In this document: piece by piece, positions 7,126 through 15,038 of the stretch | How positions within the stretch are numbered: position 1 is the first letter of the stretch | Layout of the letters: each line of letters begins with the position of its first letter | DNA from: an uncultured Eubacteriales bacterium | GTDB taxonomy: Bacteria > Bacillota > Clostridia > Oscillospirales > CAG-272 | DNA: 21,160 nt | Direction: 5' to 3' | Assembly (NCBI GenBank): GCA_958414825.1 | Contig: CATYXQ010000032.1 | Location: 1-21,160, forward strand | Program-made: the position numbers and the translations under genes | Notes under the pieces: model-generated | Seen by the model: only the letters and a program-made list of their open reading frames with translations | Database searches by the model: none | Told to the model about the DNA's origin: nothing

Positions 7126-7879
7126 AATCAAGCGGCTACTCGGTCACATCGGCGTGCTGCTGTTCTGGCTTGCCGTATGGCAGGCGGCCGCGCTGCTGAT
7201 CGGACGCGAGGTCATACTGCCGCAGCCGTCGGCGGTACTCCATAGACTGGCCGCGCTTGCGCAGACCGCCGCGTTTTACCGTGCGCTCACAGGCTCGCTG
7301 GTTCGGATTACGCTCGGCTATATTGCAGGACTCGCCGCCGGCATTTTGACCGGAACGCTGATGTATTTTTTTAAACCCGCGCGCGCGCTGCTTGCCCCGG
7401 TTCTGACCGTTGTGCGCAGCACGCCTGTCGTTTCTTTTATTCTGCTCGCGCTGGTATTGCTGCAAAATGCGCTGATCCCAATTTTCATCACATTTCTGAT
7501 GGTATGGCCGATTTTGTCCGAGACCGCATTTTCCGCTTTTTCTTCGGTAGACGGCGCGCTGCTGGAAATGACCGGCATGTACGGCATTTCCGGCGTTTCC
7601 CGTCTCCGCGCGCTCTATATTCCGTCGGCGCTGCCGCACCTGCAAAGCAGCGCGCTGACTGCGCTCGGCCTCTCCTGGAAATCGGGCGTCGCTGCCGAAG
7701 TGCTTTGCTCTCCGCGCGACTCCATCGGTCGGTTCCTGCGTGAATCGCAAATTTATCTGGAAACTGCCGACCTGCTCGCCTATACGGTACTCGTCGTTGT
7801 TCTGAGCCTTTTGCTCGAAACGCTGATGAAAAAACTTTTACGCCGCGCGGGAGGGAAAACGCATGGGCATTCTGTTTGA
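7097..7879 (+). CDS. ABC transporter permease (NitT/TauT type)
   Basis: About 260 residues with BPD_transp_1-type membrane segments: VLLFWLAVWQAAALLI, ITLGYIAGLAAGILTGTLMY, PVVSFILLALVLLQ with IPIFITFLMVWPILSETAF, and YTVLVVVLSLLLETLM. The cytoplasmic EAA-type loop (EMTGMYGISGVSRLRALYIPSALP) is the contact to the ATPase. Two adjacent ATG codons (7097, 7100) are possible starts; both lie inside the end of the lipoprotein gene, so translation is probably coupled. The frame is open back to an ATG at 7058, but the upstream residues are just the other frame of the lipoprotein C-terminus. It ends overlapping the ATPase gene by 17 bases. Confidence 0.88.
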   Translation: MMTSITLRNKIKRLLGHIGVLLFWLAVWQAAALLIGREVILPQPSAVLHRLAALAQTAAFYRALTGSLVRITLGYIAGLAAGILTGTLMYFFKPARALLAPVLTVVRSTPVVSFILLALVLLQNALIPIFITFLMVWPILSETAFSAFSSVDGALLEMTGMYGISGVSRLRALYIPSALPHLQSSALTALGLSWKSGVAAEVLCSPRDSIGRFLRESQIYLETADLLAYTVLVVVLSLLLETLMKKLLRRAGGKTHGHSV

Positions 7880-8417
7880 AAACGTATCCAAAGCATACGA
7901 AAAGCCGGTGCTTGAAAACCGCACGCTTCGCTTTCCTGACGGAAAAATCACCGCGCTGCTCGGAGAAAGCGGTCTCGGCAAAACAACGGTGCTCCGGCTG
8001 ATTGCCGGACTTGAGTTTCCCGACGCAGGCACTGTCAAAACGAATGGAAAAATCGCCTATCTGTTTCAGGAACCGCGGCTTCTGCCCGCGCTCAGTGCTT
8101 GGAAAAACGTGCGGATCGCCGCACCGAGCGACGAAGCCGCCAAAGAAGCGCTGAGACTCTGCCGCGCCGAACAGTTCGCCGACAAATATCCGGACACGCT
8201 CTCCGGCGGTGAAAAGCAGCGTGCGGCGCTCGCGCGCCTGATTGCGTTCGGCGGCGACATCCTGCTACTGGACGAGCCTTTTTCCGCGCTCGACAGCGAA
8301 ACCAAGGAAACGCTGATTCAAAATCTTTTGCCGCGTTTTCGAGACAGAACCGTCGTATTGGTTACGCACAGCGAAACGGAAGCGAAGCGGATCGCAGACG
8401 AAACGATCCGCCTGTGA
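7863..8417 (+). CDS. ABC transporter ATP-binding protein (NitT/TauT type)
   Basis: A compact 184-residue ABC ATPase. In order: Walker A GESGLGKTT, the Q-loop in YLFQEPRLLPALSAWKNV, the signature LSGGEKQR, Walker B LLLDEP with the D-loop SALD, and the switch histidine in LVTHSETEA. All catalytic elements are present. It is shorter than typical SsuB/TauB proteins (about 240-260 residues) because it ends soon after the H-loop and has a tight helical domain. GGGAGGG lies just before the ATG, inside the end of the permease gene. It powers import by the permease encoded upstream, presumably as a homodimer. Confidence 0.92.
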   Translation: MGILFENVSKAYEKPVLENRTLRFPDGKITALLGESGLGKTTVLRLIAGLEFPDAGTVKTNGKIAYLFQEPRLLPALSAWKNVRIAAPSDEAAKEALRLCRAEQFADKYPDTLSGGEKQRAALARLIAFGGDILLLDEPFSALDSETKETLIQNLLPRFRDRTVVLVTHSETEAKRIADETIRL

Positions 8418-8480
8418 CACATTCCGGCAACCATGCGCCGGGCGCATTTCCCCTTGAGAACACATCTGACTTTTTTCCGA

Positions 8481-8521
8481 AACCGGCGTCTGCATTTTGG
8501 CAGACGCCGGTTTTCTCTTCT
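8481..8521 (+). terminator. Intrinsic terminator of the importer operon
   Basis: A 13-bp perfect stem (8481-8493 with 8500-8512), a 6-nt loop ATTTTG and a following T/C-rich run. A smaller palindrome (8433-8447, ATGCGCC-G-GGCGCAT) lies between the ATPase stop and this terminator. Confidence 0.92.
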
Positions 8522-8580
8522 CTTTTCTGACGATTTCACGCCGAATTTACGCATCAGACTTATAAAAAAGCAAAACACGC

Positions 8581-8609
8581 TTGACAGAAACACGGTTTTG
8601 AGAGATAAT
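8581..8609 (+). promoter_or_regulatory. SigA promoter of serS
   Basis: TTGACA (8581-8586), a 17-bp spacer and GATAAT (8604-8609). The leader to the serS ATG is only about 40 bases, too short for a T-box, and no T-box sequence was seen. Confidence 0.85.
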
Positions 8610-8653
8610 AAAAACAAATACAACACTTAGAAACAATTCCGAAAGGACAAACC

Positions 8654-9955
8654 ATGCTGGACGTAAAATTTATCTGTGAAAACTCTGAACTGGTAAAGGA
8701 AAATATCCGCAAAAAATTTAAGGATTCCAAGCTTCCGCTTGTCGATGAAGCCATAGCGCTGTACACACAAAAATGCGCGGCCAATACGCGCGCAGGCGAG
8801 CTTCGCGCCAACCGCAACAAGATTTCCAAAGAGATCGGTATGCTCATGGGCAAAGGTCTTCGCGAAGAAGCCGAAGCCAAAAAAGAATTGGTCAACAGCC
8901 AGGCAAAAGAACTCGCCGAGCTTGAAACCAAAGAAAATGAGCTTGAAGTACAGCTTCGCGACGTATTGATGAAAATTCCGAACATCATCGATGCAAGCGT
9001 ACCCGTCGGACGGGACGACAGCGAAAATGTAGAGGTCGAGCAATTCGGCGAGCAGACCGCCGTGGATTTTGAAATCCCCTATCACACCGATATTATGGCA
9101 AAGTTCAACGGCATTGACAAGGAGGCCGCGGGCAAAGTCGCCGGCGAGGGTTTTTACTACCTGATGGGCGACATTGCGCGCCTGCACAGCGCGGTTCTGT
9201 CTTATGCGCGTGACTTTATGATTAATAAGGGCTTCACCTACTGCATTCCGCCTTATATGATCCGATCAAGCGTAGTTACCGGCGTCATGAGCTTTGAGGA
9301 GATGGATGCGATGATGTACAAAATCGAAGGAGAGGATTTGTACCTGATCGGCACATCCGAGCACTCCATGATCGGAAAATTCATCGACAGCATTACGCCC
9401 GAAGAAAAACTGCCGCTGACGCTGACCAGCTAGTCCCCCTGCTTCCGCAAGGAAAAAGGCGCGCACGGCATCGAGGAACGCGGCATCTACCGCATTCATC
9501 AGTTTGAAAAGCAGGAAATGATCGTCATCTGCCGTCCGGAAGAGAGTATGGAATGGTTCCATAAAATGTGGAGCTACAGCGTCGAACTTTTTCGCTCCAT
9601 GGATATTCCCGTGCGTACGCTCGAATGCTGTTCAGGCGATCTTGCCGACCTCAAGGTCAAATCCTACGACGTTGAAGCCTGGTCTCCGAAGCAAAAGAAA
9701 TATTTCGAGGTCTGCTCCTGTTCCAATCTCGGCGACGCACAAGCGCGCCGCCTCGGCATCCGCATCAAAGGTGCGGACGGAAAAAAGTATCTGGCGCATA
9801 CCCTGAACAATACCGTGGTTGCGCCGCCGCGTATGCTGATTGCGTTCCTTGAAAATAACCTCGCCTTTGCGGACGGAAAATATTCGGTCAGAATTCCCGA
9901 AGCGCTGCGTCCGTACATGGGCGGGCTTACCGAGATCAAAGAAAAGAACGGATGA
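8654..9955 (+). pseudogene. serS: Seryl-tRNA synthetase interrupted by an in-frame TAG (status uncertain)
   Basis: Both sides of a TAG at 9431-9433 (codon 260) lie in one frame and together make a normal-length SerRS of 433 codons. The first part has the N-terminal tRNA-binding coiled coil (about residues 1-110) and the start of the catalytic core (AGEGFYYLMGDIARLHSAVL, LYLIGTSEHSMIG). The second part opens with motif 2 (SPCFRKEKGAHGIEERG, YRIHQFEKQEM) and ends with the motif 3 region (NNTVVAPPRMLIAFLENN). The TAG falls just before motif 2, at a position where I recall tyrosine in related clostridial enzymes. Without read-through the 259-residue product lacks motifs 2 and 3 and cannot be active, and the next ATG (9518) lies past motif 2. 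Promoter, ribosome site (GAAAGGA) and both halves look otherwise undamaged, so I do not read it as decayed. SerRS charges tRNA-Ser and is essential unless a second copy exists. Confidence 0.85.
9431..9433 (+). other. In-frame amber codon within serS
   Basis: The codons read CTG ACC AGC TAG TCC CCC TGC TTC. Changing only the third base (TAG to TAT or TAC) gives tyrosine and restores the full enzyme. It may be a mutation, a sequence error or a decoded TAG. Confidence 0.9.
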
Positions 9956-10057
9956 GCGGAAAGCACGATAAAGCGCGTATTGCTCCTTTGAAACGTATTC
10001 GAGCCGTTTGTGCGACGCTTGCAAAGCGCCGCAAACCGCCTTTTTATAAAAAAAATG

Positions 10058-10097
10058 CCGCCAAGGAACGCAGGCTTGCGTTCCTTGGCGGTTTTTT
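10058..10097. terminator. Bidirectional terminator between serS and the SLH protein gene
   Basis: A 15-bp perfect stem (10058-10072 with 10077-10091) with a GGCT loop and six T on the plus side. The minus-strand exit also has an eight-T run, so the hairpin can end both convergent genes. Confidence 0.95.
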
Positions 10098-10141
10098 ATC
10101 GTTTTCTGTTTTTAAAATATACTCTGCGCTTTCGTCCGGTC

Positions 10142-11689
10142 TTATGCGTCCGCTTTCCGAACTGCGGCGCAGATCATACCGTATGCCCAATGCTTCTCTG
10201 CCGTATCCGCAATCGTTACGCCGTCGGATTCTTCAATCTGTGCAATACGATTCATCAGCGCGACCAGTTCCGCACGGGTAATATGATCCTCCGGACGAAA
10301 CCGGCCGTCCGGATCGCCGTTCAAATATCCGGCTTCCGTCAGAGCGCCGATATACCGATATGCCCAGTGCGTCGCCGTCACATCGCTGTATCTTCCCGCC
10401 GCTGGTGTAGCCGTATCCAGTCCAAGCGCCAGCGAAACAACTTTACAAAGTTCTGAGCGCTTAATATTATTTTCCCCACGGAACGTGCCGTCCTCATAGC
10501 CGTCCACAAGCTTTGCGCCGATCAGCTTTTGCACCGCGCCCCGATGGTCTGCATCCACATCGACAAAATACGTCTTGCTTGATTCAGCATAAGAACCAAA
10601 CAGCGCGTCCAGCGCCTCAACGACTTCATAACGGGTGGCCTTATCATCCGGGCGGAACTTCTTTCCGCTTTCCAGCTTCATATATCCGCCAAGCGACGCA
10701 TCCTCACCCAAATACACCCAAGGATCGGATGCTTTCACGATATACCGATAGATCCCAATCTCAGAGGGAAGAAGATCATATTCGGCGCCGCTGTACTTTG
10801 CATACGCCTGAACCGTTGTCGAATCGGTAATCACGAGCGGCTCGTCCGGATCATATAAAATGCGATACTCCTTGTCGGCGGGGCTTTTTCCGCCGAGCGC
10901 ATAGTAAATATCCGCTTCCGAAAGATCACAGGAAAACGAAATCTCAGACCCGCGCAAAAGCGTATCGGATTCTTCCGAAACCCGTACAGGCGGCAGTACA
11001 TAATCCGTAAGATCGGTCGTTCCCCGACTGATCGTAACCGATTTTGATTTGCCGCAATTCTCACACTTGCACTCCGCACGGCCCGAAACGGTTTTAGTTG
11101 GAAGCTTCGTCAGAAACAAATCGCCGTACTGATGATCCAGCTTCTCAATTTCTATGTAAATATATTCATTGCAGCGGTCGCATCTGGCACGTTTGCTGCC
11201 CTCTTTTTCACAAGTCGCCTTTTCATAAACACGCCACTTGCCGGAAGATTCATCCGGCAAGTCGTGACCGAGCTTAGCCTCGCCCTGCGTTTTTGTCTCC
11301 GAGCAGCGCGAACAAGTATATATCGCGTTTCCCCGCATGGTACATGTTGCGGTCGTGGAAGTCTTTTGATAATCGTGACCGAGCGCGGATTCGGAACGCA
11401 GGGTCAATTCATCGCACCGTGAACATTTCATCGCCGCCTGACCGGCCTTTGTGCAGGTAGCAGAACTGCTGATCCGGATACTGAAATTATGACCAGGCGC
11501 ACCAATCGACTCCTGCCGCGTCTCCCCGCAGAGCGAACATTTATAATTTATACTGCCGTCCGTCGCGCATTTTGCCGCTGTTTCCGAAATTTTCACCCAA
11601 TTATGCGAACAAGCCGCGCCGACCGCAAAAACGCACAGTGACGCGGAGGCAAGAACGCCTACCAAAAAAACTGTCCATCTTTTTTTCAT
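10142..11689 (-). CDS. Secreted S-layer-homology protein with CxxC repeats
   Basis: A 515-residue exported protein. A signal peptide covers about residues 1-26. Four to five repeats fill about residues 27-215; each has the plan C-x-x-x-G-x4-Y-x-C-S-x-C followed by E-T and a Gly-His-(Asp/Asn) end, with paired CxxC that could bind zinc or form disulfides. Next is a chitobiase-C-terminal-like beta domain (about 240-310: SFSCDLSEADIYYALGGKSP, then PLVITDSTTVQAYAKYSG). The C-terminus carries three SLH motifs (FRPDDKATRYE, GYEDGTFRGENNIKRSE, GDPDGRFRPEDHITRAE) and the start of another (HWAYGMICAAV). SLH domains bind secondary cell-wall polymer, so it is likely cell-surface anchored. Function is not known. 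It has its own promoter and lies downstream of the GHL10 gene. Confidence 0.85.
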   Translation of the reverse strand: MKKRWTVFLVGVLASASLCVFAVGAACSHNWVKISETAAKCATDGSINYKCSLCGETRQESIGAPGHNFSIRISSSATCTKAGQAAMKCSRCDELTLRSESALGHDYQKTSTTATCTMRGNAIYTCSRCSETKTQGEAKLGHDLPDESSGKWRVYEKATCEKEGSKRARCDRCNEYIYIEIEKLDHQYGDLFLTKLPTKTVSGRAECKCENCGKSKSVTISRGTTDLTDYVLPPVRVSEESDTLLRGSEISFSCDLSEADIYYALGGKSPADKEYRILYDPDEPLVITDSTTVQAYAKYSGAEYDLLPSEIGIYRYIVKASDPWVYLGEDASLGGYMKLESGKKFRPDDKATRYEVVEALDALFGSYAESSKTYFVDVDADHRGAVQKLIGAKLVDGYEDGTFRGENNIKRSELCKVVSLALGLDTATPAAGRYSDVTATHWAYRYIGALTEAGYLNGDPDGRFRPEDHITRAELVALMNRIAQIEESDGVTIADTAEKHWAYGMICAAVRKADA

Positions 11690-11808
11690 AATTTCCGTTT
11701 CGTTCCTTTTCCCATACCGCTGAAAACGCCATCGGCATACATGCGGAGTACGCTTTCGTACATTTGGTTTGAAGCCCGGAACTGACCAAGCATATTTTCC
11801 TATATGCT

Positions 11809-11837
11809 ATAATACATCAAAGGACATTTTTTGTCAA
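11809..11837 (-). promoter_or_regulatory. Promoter of the SLH protein gene
   Basis: On the minus strand TTGACA (11832-11837), a 17-bp spacer and TATTAT (11809-11814). It lies just after the GHL10 stop codon. A perfect 7-bp inverted repeat (AGCATAT/ATATGCT, 11789-11808) sits directly downstream over the expected start, as a possible operator or leader hairpin. Confidence 0.7.
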
Positions 11838-11864
11838 TTATTCGTATAATTTTTCTTTTTTCGA

Positions 11865-13409
11865 TTACTTTCGAATCAGCACGAGTTCCAGTTTTTCTGC
11901 TCCGCACGCCACGGTAATCAGATTGTTGCCCTTCGCCAGCGCAAGCGTGATCGAATAACGGCCGTTTTTTTCCCGCAGCGGCGTAATTCCATTTACACTG
12001 ACCGCATACGCCGGATTGGACATACCGCTGATCAGAACGGCATCCTCGGTAACCGTCTGACCGCTGACATATCCATCCACGCAAAGCGCCTCGCCGCGGT
12101 CGGTATAATCCGGATACATGTATGCGTTCGTAAAAATACTGCGCACCTCCGCGCATACATCGTCCGCATTCTCTTTCAGCGCGGCATAGCCGTAAAAAAG
12201 ACTGCCGTCATACGAGTGCAGCTTTCGCGCATAGTCCACCTGCGCCGTCATCTCTCCGTTTTCCATCAAGCCCTCCGCATACCGATATACCCCGTGACAG
12301 ATATACAAATCCACACCGGTAGAATCGAGGGCGCGGCTCCACCAATCGCACAATATACCATACGGCGCAGCGGAATTTTCAAAACTCCAGTAAAGCTGAG
12401 GCGCAAGAAAATCTACATATCCGCCCGAAACCCAGGCGAGCGCATCGCAATAAATCGAGTCATACGCGGAAAGTCCGCGCGTCGCGCTTCCCCCGTTTTG
12501 CCCGTCATTGTTTCGCCAAATTCCGAACGGCGAAACGCCGAAACAAAGGCTGTCATCCACCGATTTGACAGTTTCATAACAAAGCCGGACAAGCTGATTC
12601 ACATTATCGCGGCGAAAATCCGCAACAGACGAAAAATCCGACCCGTACTTGGCATATTCCGCCGCATCGTCAAACTGTGCGCCGTCCACCGGATAAGGAT
12701 AAAAATAATCGTCAAAAATAATGCCGTCTACCGCATAATTTTCACAGACCTCCCGAACGCCGTCTGCCACATACTGCCGTACCTCCGGAATGCCGGCGTT
12801 GAAATAAAGCTTGCCGTCGGCATAACGCTCCACCCATTCAGGATTCTGCACGGCCGGACTGCCCTCAGGCAGCGCCGACAAATCAGTCTGCGGATAAGCG
12901 GCGCTGCCGGTCGTAACCCGCAGCGGATTGATCCACGCATAAACAGAAAGAGACGCACGCTCCGCCGCATCGATAAGATAAGCCAGACAGTCAAACGCCC
13001 CGTCCGCCGCCTCACCGGTCTTACCCGACACAAAACGCGACGGCGGAAACAGTTTTGAATCATACAGCGCATCACTGCTGGGTCTTACCTGAAATAAAAT
13101 CGTATTGAAGCCGTTTTCGGCGGCAAAAGCAACGATGTCATCAAGCTCTTTAGCAAGCGTCTGCGCGGACAGTCCCTGCTTTGACGGGAAATTAATATTA
13201 TTGACCGTGGCAATCCACAGCCCGCGCATCTCACGGTCCGACTCCGATATACCGCTCAGCGGCAAAGGCGGGTCTTCCGGATCCGCAAGCACAGGCGCCG
13301 CAAGAACCGTTCCGCCCGTCCCGAACACAAGCAACAGAGGCGCCGCCATTGAAAGAATCAAAAGAAGCGCGGCTAAAATAATTAAAATTCTGGATTTTAC
13401 TTCACTCAT
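11865..13409 (-). CDS. GHL10 (DUF187) family glycoside-hydrolase-like surface protein
   Basis: A 514-residue protein with an N-terminal membrane segment or signal (ILIILAALLLILSMAAPLLL, about residues 7-26). The GHL10 TIM-barrel domain follows at about residues 60-380: EMRGLWIATVNNINFPS, FNTILFQVRPSSDALYDS, VYAWINPLRV, DGIIFDDYFYPYP and FGVSPFGIWRNN are the usual conserved strands, and the FDDYFYP acidic pair is the likely catalytic region. The family includes YngK; it is thought to act on cell-wall or extracellular polysaccharide, but the substrate is unproven. The C-terminal 90 residues look like a small beta domain. The ATG at 13409 is chosen for the strong GGAGGGGAG before it; the frame is open 32 codons further but without such a site. 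No terminator is seen before the SLH gene, so some transcript may run through. Confidence 0.88.
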   Translation of the reverse strand: MSEVKSRILIILAALLLILSMAAPLLLVFGTGGTVLAAPVLADPEDPPLPLSGISESDREMRGLWIATVNNINFPSKQGLSAQTLAKELDDIVAFAAENGFNTILFQVRPSSDALYDSKLFPPSRFVSGKTGEAADGAFDCLAYLIDAAERASLSVYAWINPLRVTTGSAAYPQTDLSALPEGSPAVQNPEWVERYADGKLYFNAGIPEVRQYVADGVREVCENYAVDGIIFDDYFYPYPVDGAQFDDAAEYAKYGSDFSSVADFRRDNVNQLVRLCYETVKSVDDSLCFGVSPFGIWRNNDGQNGGSATRGLSAYDSIYCDALAWVSGGYVDFLAPQLYWSFENSAAPYGILCDWWSRALDSTGVDLYICHGVYRYAEGLMENGEMTAQVDYARKLHSYDGSLFYGYAALKENADDVCAEVRSIFTNAYMYPDYTDRGEALCVDGYVSGQTVTEDAVLISGMSNPAYAVSVNGITPLREKNGRYSITLALAKGNNLITVACGAEKLELVLIRK

Positions 13410-13525
13410 TTTCTCCCCTCCTCTGCTAAACTGTATGCGGTAGCATGTCCGGTTATTCCCATACGCGCAACGCCCGAAAGGAAAGAGCGAACCGGGAGGA
13501 GACAAACGGCACCTCCGACTGTTTT

Positions 13526-13554
13526 ATTCTACCATATTTGTCGCAAAATGTCCA
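13526..13554 (-). promoter_or_regulatory. Promoter of the GHL10 gene
   Basis: On the minus strand TGGACA (13549-13554), a 17-bp spacer and TAGAAT (13526-13531) with an upstream TGG (extended -10). The leader is about 110 bases and GC-rich; I recognise no riboswitch in it. Confidence 0.75.
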
Positions 13555-13584
13555 GATTTCCCTCATGTACTACGCGCTTTTCTA

Positions 13585-13613
13585 TTGCTTTCCAGTTCGA
13601 TCAGTGGTAAAAT
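13585..13613 (+). promoter_or_regulatory. Promoter of rnhA and the following gene
   Basis: TTGCTT (13585-13590), a 17-bp spacer and TAAAAT (13608-13613) with an upstream TGG. It is back to back with the GHL10 promoter, the two -35 elements about 30 bp apart. Confidence 0.7.
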
Positions 13614-13642
13614 ATAGGGCAGAAAAATTGCGAGGTTATACA

Positions 13643-14083
13643 ATGAAGCAAGTAGATATTTACACGGACGGCGCCTGCCGCGGCAACCCGGGTCCGGGCG
13701 GATTCGGCGCGATCCTTGTTTTTGCAGGCATAGAAAAGGAATTTTCCGGAGGCGAAGCGCAAACCACCAACAACCGCATGGAACTCCTCGCAGCGATCAC
13801 CGCGCTCAGCGCACTGAAAGAACCCTGCGCGGTCACGCTCTACTCGGACTCCAAATATCTTGTGGACGCAATCAATCAAAATTGGGTATACGGCTGGCGA
13901 AAAAAAGGCTGGAAAAAATCAGACGGAAAGCCGGCGCTTAATATTGATCTTTGGGAACGGCTGCTCACCCTGCTCGAAACGCATCGCGTGCGTTTTATAT
14001 GGGTCAAAGGGCACAACGGACACCCTTACAATGAACGCTGCGACCGTCTTGCAGTAAAGGAAGCGGAAAAATACACCCTATGA
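13643..14083 (+). CDS. rnhA: Ribonuclease HI
   Basis: A 146-residue RNase HI of normal length. The metal-binding active-site residues are all present: D9 in YTDGACRGNPG, E47 in NNRMELLAA, D69 in YSDSKYLV and D134 in ERCDRLA, with the catalytic H124 in VKGHNGH. The basic handle region (VYGWRKKGWKKSDG) is also kept. It cleaves RNA in RNA/DNA hybrids during replication. The ATG at 13643 is chosen because it matches the family's N-terminus and follows GAGG (13632-13635); the frame is open further upstream, but the extra residues resemble no RNase H and would cover the promoter. It overlaps the next gene by 4 bases (ATGA). Confidence 0.97.
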   Translation: MKQVDIYTDGACRGNPGPGGFGAILVFAGIEKEFSGGEAQTTNNRMELLAAITALSALKEPCAVTLYSDSKYLVDAINQNWVYGWRKKGWKKSDGKPALNIDLWERLLTLLETHRVRFIWVKGHNGHPYNERCDRLAVKEAEKYTL

Positions 14084-14961
14084 TTCAGGAAAAACCATTG
14101 ACACAATCAATCGACGTCCGCCACGCGGACGCCATACGCAGAATGCTCGGCGAACCGACGGCTGAAATCTGCGACCACAGCATCGGCAGCATCTTTATGT
14201 GGCGGGATGCGCTGGATACAAAGCTCATTCAAGACGGCGCTTTTTGCCTTGCGGAGCACTACAAGGGGCGCACTTATTTTGCCCTGCGCGCTACGGATCC
14301 GGATTTTCTTTTGCGTATCCGAAACCTGTATCGAACCTTCGGCGCGCCGCTGTATCTGTGCTCACTCACCGAAACGGAACTCGAACTGCTCAAATCCGAG
14401 TTCGGCAGCCGTTTTTCCTACAGCGGCGAGGACGGCGCGGCGGACTATATTTACGATGCCGAAGCGCTGCGCAGCTTTACAGGGAAAAAATACCATTCCC
14501 AAAAGAATCACTTAAACGCCTTTCTCCGAAGCTATCCGGATTACAGCTTTACAGCTTATAATCCTAAAGATCAAGATGCGATCGCCGATTTTTTCAATGA
14601 ATATGAAGAGAGCGCGGCCGATTCAACCGAATCCGCAAAAAAAGAGACGCAGGCCTGTCTCAGACTCCTCCCCATGCTCGGCGACCTGCCGCTGGACGCG
14701 CGCATACTGCGAATCGGCGAAAAAGTCGCGGGGTTTGTCGTCATGGAGCAAATCGGCGACACGCTGATGATCCACATTGAAAAAGGATTGGCTGAATTTC
14801 GGGGAGTATATCCGATGCTTGTCCGACTGGAAGCGCTGGCCTACCCCGAAGCGCGCTATATCAACCGCGAAGAGGACGACGGCAATGAGGGTCTTCGCCG
14901 TTCCAAGCGCTCCTATCATCCGATTTTTCTGAAGCAAAAATATTTAGGCTGTATTCTCTGA
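14080..14961 (+). CDS. LPG-synthase C-terminal-domain (DUF2156) protein
   Basis: A 293-residue protein of the phosphatidylglycerol lysyltransferase C-terminal domain family (DUF2156), a double GNAT-like acyltransferase fold. Typical elements are the N-terminal SIGSIFMWRD region, DYIYDAEALRSFTGKKYHSQKNHLNAFLR in the middle (the family's KKR-rich segment), and the C-terminal YINREEDDGNEGLRRSKRSYHP region. It has no membrane segments, so it is not the complete MprF flippase-synthase. Its substrate is unknown; the fold suggests transfer of an aminoacyl or acyl group. It is translationally coupled to rnhA by a 4-base overlap. Confidence 0.85.
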   Translation: MIQEKPLTQSIDVRHADAIRRMLGEPTAEICDHSIGSIFMWRDALDTKLIQDGAFCLAEHYKGRTYFALRATDPDFLLRIRNLYRTFGAPLYLCSLTETELELLKSEFGSRFSYSGEDGAADYIYDAEALRSFTGKKYHSQKNHLNAFLRSYPDYSFTAYNPKDQDAIADFFNEYEESAADSTESAKKETQACLRLLPMLGDLPLDARILRIGEKVAGFVVMEQIGDTLMIHIEKGLAEFRGVYPMLVRLEALAYPEARYINREEDDGNEGLRRSKRSYHPIFLKQKYLGCIL

Positions 14962-15038
14962 TTCATTTTTTCCGGCTTGTCATAACTCGGCCCCCGCGCG
15001 CGTACAATGTAGTAAACACGGCAAAGGGGGAAAAACAT

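Noticed and set aside
8418..8653. T-box leader in front of serS
   Set aside because: The hairpin at 8481-8512 is the terminator of the upstream operon and lies before the serS promoter; the transcribed leader is only about 40 bases and has no T-box motif.
9518..9955. Independent small gene in the second half of serS
   Set aside because: It is in frame with the first half, continues its conserved sequence and has no ribosome site; its ATG lies past motif 2.
12216..13058. 280-residue open frame on the plus strand
   Set aside because: Lies entirely antisense to the GHL10 gene; it has no ribosome site and is rich in Arg/Ile/His as an antisense shadow would be.
13410..13520. Riboswitch in the leader of the GHL10 gene
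   Set aside because: GC-rich with some pairing, but it matches no class I know and has no clear expression platform.
13445..13642. N-terminal extension of rnhA
   Set aside because: The extra 66 codons cover the rnhA promoter and the GHL10 leader and do not resemble RNase H; ATG 13643 gives the normal length and active-site spacing.
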